Shown one piece after another: positions 33,856 through 35,713 of a stretch of 35,713 nucleotides of DNA (within the stretch, counting starts at the first letter, position 1; every line of letters begins with the position of its first letter). The notes under the pieces were generated by a model. That model had not been told where the DNA came from, ran no database searches, and saw only the letters and a program-made list of their open reading frames with translations. The stretch is from RUG11788 sp964578175. Lineage in GTDB: Bacteria; Bacillota_I; Bacilli_A; RF39; UBA660. Location: the NCBI GenBank assembly GCA_964578175.1, contig CAZOBH010000012.1, forward strand, positions 1-35,713. Direction: 5' to 3'. The translations under genes and the position numbers were made by a program.

Positions 33856-35346
33856 TTATTTTTCGTTTAAAACTTGATTTATTCTTTTTTGAGCTTCTTT
33901 TACTGTTTCAGGATTTGGATACATAATAGATAATTTTCTATTTGGATATGAATATGTATAATCCATTCCTGTATTTCCATCTAAATTATAAGTTTCAAAA
34001 TTCCATCCCTTCATATCATTTAATTGAAATTGAATTAATGAAGTTATATTATCTGTTGATAAATCGGTTTCAAAAGTACCTTTCAATGAATCTAATATTT
34101 TCTCATATTTACTTATTAAAGCTTTTGATGAAGTAATTTTGTTAAATACTTTTTTTATAACTTGTTGTTGATTTTCTCCTCTATGTCTATCTCCTGATTT
34201 ATACGCATGTCTTTCTCTTGCAAATGCTAAAGCACATTTTCCATTTAATTTATTATCTCCTGGATGAATAACACAACTTCTATCAGTCCAACATTTAAAT
34301 GAGTATTTTACATCACTATTAACTGTTATTCCACCAATCGTATCAACCAACTTAATAACAGCATTAAAGTTTAATCTAACATAATAATCTGCTTCTATTC
34401 CTAATAAATCCTTTATAGTTGCTTTTGATAATTTAACTCCTCCAATTATTCCTGCATGAGTTAATTTATCATTAAGACCCGTTTTTCCATGTATTTTAAC
34501 ATAATAATCTCTTGGAATACTTACCATTAGAATTTTTCTATTCTTAGGATTTACAACAAGATACATATTTACATCACTTAAACTTCTAGATGGCATTTTA
34601 TTTTTTCTTGTATCGATACCACTTAAATAAATAATAAATGGTTCTGAAGTTATATCTTTATTTGTTTCTGAAACTTCTATCTTTTCAACCAATTCATACT
34701 CTTTTAAAATTTTAAATTTCTTTTTTTGATCTTCTTCTGTATTTGTATTATTCTTATCTTTTTCTTCAGAGTCTTCTTCTTCTTTTTCAAAGTAAGCATT
34801 ATAACTACTATCACTTATAAGAATTATCTTAGTTTTATCTTTAATAACACTATCCATAAGTTCAGAATAATTATCTGTTTCAGTAAATAATACTTTTACA
34901 TCATTTAAAATTTGATTCTTTAAATTATCATAGTTACTACCATCATCAAAATAATATACTATTTTATTTTTTATTGAATCTAACTTTTTATATTCACTTT
35001 CTGAATTAACAACAAGATAATATGCATCTCTTGTTTCTTTTACTTTAACTTCATCAAGGAATTTATCTGTTGCATGAATTTTAGTTGATGCAAAAATTTC
35101 TAATATAATAAATATAATTGCAAAAAAATCAAAAAATATTAAAACACCAATCTTTGTTTTCTTTTTTAAACAAAAAAATATATAAATAAATTCTAAAAAA
35201 CATAATACCCCAGTTATAGGAATAAAAAATTTCATAGGTAAAACATTCAATTTACGTAATAAAACTAAAAATACTACCATAACTATTAATGCTACTATAC
35301 ATATAAATTGACTTATTAATCTAATTATTTGCTTTTTTCTCCTCAT
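33856..35346 (-). CDS. LytR-CpsA-Psr (LCP) family cell-wall polymer ligase
   Basis: Membrane enzyme that transfers undecaprenyl-linked glycopolymers (teichoic acid or capsule) to peptidoglycan. A protein of 496 residues. Three hydrophobic helices lie at ~10-90, then an acidic linker (EEEDSEEKDKNN). The LCP domain spans ~240-430: SRSLSDVNMYLVVNP, VSIPRDYYV with the phosphate-binding Arg, VDTIGGI, LNGKCALAFARERH, and the GDRHRGENQQQVI motif with its conserved Arg residues. The family usually has one helix; the extra N-terminal helices are seen in some Firmicute members. AGGTG precedes the ATG. A VanZ-like gene lies 45 bases upstream, possibly cotranscribed. Confidence 0.92.
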   Translation of the reverse strand: MRRKKQIIRLISQFICIVALIVMVVFLVLLRKLNVLPMKFFIPITGVLCFLEFIYIFFCLKKKTKIGVLIFFDFFAIIFIILEIFASTKIHATDKFLDEVKVKETRDAYYLVVNSESEYKKLDSIKNKIVYYFDDGSNYDNLKNQILNDVKVLFTETDNYSELMDSVIKDKTKIILISDSSYNAYFEKEEEDSEEKDKNNTNTEEDQKKKFKILKEYELVEKIEVSETNKDITSEPFIIYLSGIDTRKNKMPSRSLSDVNMYLVVNPKNRKILMVSIPRDYYVKIHGKTGLNDKLTHAGIIGGVKLSKATIKDLLGIEADYYVRLNFNAVIKLVDTIGGITVNSDVKYSFKCWTDRSCVIHPGDNKLNGKCALAFARERHAYKSGDRHRGENQQQVIKKVFNKITSSKALISKYEKILDSLKGTFETDLSTDNITSLIQFQLNDMKGWNFETYNLDGNTGMDYTYSYPNRKLSIMYPNPETVKEAQKRINQVLNEK

Positions 35347-35391
35347 AATTAATCACCTACGTTATTTTATCACATTTCTACAAAAAATAAA

Positions 35392-35713
35392 CTATTTTTT
35401 ACAATCAATACCTTTTTTATATCCTAACTTATAAACAAAATAATAAGTTCCATAGAAAAATATTCCACAAGTTCCACCTATACTATCTATAATAATATCT
35501 TTAAAATCACTTGTTCTTCCATCAACAAATGATTGATGATATTCGTCAAACGATGCAAGTGCAAAGATTAATAAAATTGCTATTAAAGCAGATAAGAAAA
35601 ACCTTTTATTATTAAATAAATAATTAATAAATAATACTATCAAAAATGCAAAAACAAAATATACTGTAGCGTGCATTACTTTTCTTAAAGGTCTATTCAA
35701 TAAAGAAATTGCT
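35392..35713 (-). CDS. VanZ-like family membrane protein (5' end beyond window)
   Basis: At least 107 residues; the frame is open to the right edge, so the start lies outside. A TTG at 35700 is an internal codon, not a likely start. Seen: HATVYFVFAFLIVLF, a second helix, then the VanZ signature DEYHQSFVDGRTSDFKDI followed by IGGTCG, and a last helix. VanZ-like proteins raise resistance to teicoplanin or to antimicrobial peptides by an unknown route; many in Firmicutes are housekeeping envelope proteins. The gene precedes the LCP gene by 45 bases. Stop TAA. Confidence 0.85.
   Translation of the reverse strand, partial: AISLLNRPLRKVMHATVYFVFAFLIVLFINYLFNNKRFFLSALIAILLIFALASFDEYHQSFVDGRTSDFKDIIIDSIGGTCGIFFYGTYYFVYKLGYKKGIDCKK

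Noticed and set aside
1..35713. Mycoplasma-type code with TGA read as Trp
   Set aside because: Genes are full length under the standard code and use TGG for Trp; TGA is merely absent as a stop.

Overview
The window is AT-rich bacterial DNA, roughly a quarter to 30 % GC by eye. Shine-Dalgarno sites are of the AGGAGG/AGAGGTG type, many promoters are of the TGnTATAAT (extended -10) type, and short hairpin plus T-run terminators stand between transcription units. Peptidoglycan genes (murL, murD, alr, ftsW-like, LCP, VanZ-like) show a walled cell. A comEA/comEC/comEB set, NatAB-type ABC genes and an NPKTG sorting signal point to a low-GC Firmicute of the Bacilli/Erysipelotrichia/RF39-like part of the tree, close to but not inside the wall-less Mollicutes. 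That placement is inference. No gene here ends in TGA: all stops are TAA or TAG. All genes but one are on the minus strand, so transcription runs from high to low coordinates.

Layout from low to high coordinates. 1-581: a 5'-truncated second copy of the ComEC C-terminal metallo-beta-lactamase region, cut by the window edge. 683-3873: a small lipoprotein, then the DNA-uptake pair comEC/comEA. The comEC reading frame continues about 100 codons upstream of its first ATG, into comEA, with no ATG start. 3924-5072: SEDS-family FtsW/RodA. 5156-7498: an overlapping operon of comEB (dCMP deaminase), a class I glutamine amidotransferase and tgt. 7564-9101: two lineage-specific proteins. 9168-11460: an ABC exporter. 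11524-12728: an ASCH-like protein and a membrane-anchored hypothetical. 12836-16617: a murL-murD-alr cell-wall operon.

16676-18815: a hypothetical gene, the single plus-strand gene (a sortase-like protein behind a consensus promoter), and a convergent methyltransferase-like gene. 18861-21775: a hypothetical gene and a two-repeat secreted protein with a C-terminal NPKTG sorting signal, broken by a -1 frameshift in a run of seven A. 21903-26036: a 1377-residue protein ending in a polymerase-beta-type nucleotidyltransferase domain. 26119-28465: a Sel1-repeat protein, a small membrane protein and an anchored extracellular protein. 28613-31714: a 1033-residue surface protein with nine Big2 domains and an SGNH/DUF4886-like domain. 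31831-33745: a NatA/NatB-type ABC pair. 33856-35713: a LytR-CpsA-Psr protein and a VanZ-like protein cut by the right edge.

Themes: DNA uptake (comEA, comEC, comEB), muropeptide precursor synthesis by the MurL route (epimerisation after L-Glu addition), septum/wall assembly (SEDS, LCP), and a cell-surface section with a sortase-like enzyme, a sorted substrate and a Big2 protein. I see no rRNA, tRNA, CRISPR array, riboswitch or insertion sequence, and no gene-free stretch longer than 300 bases.
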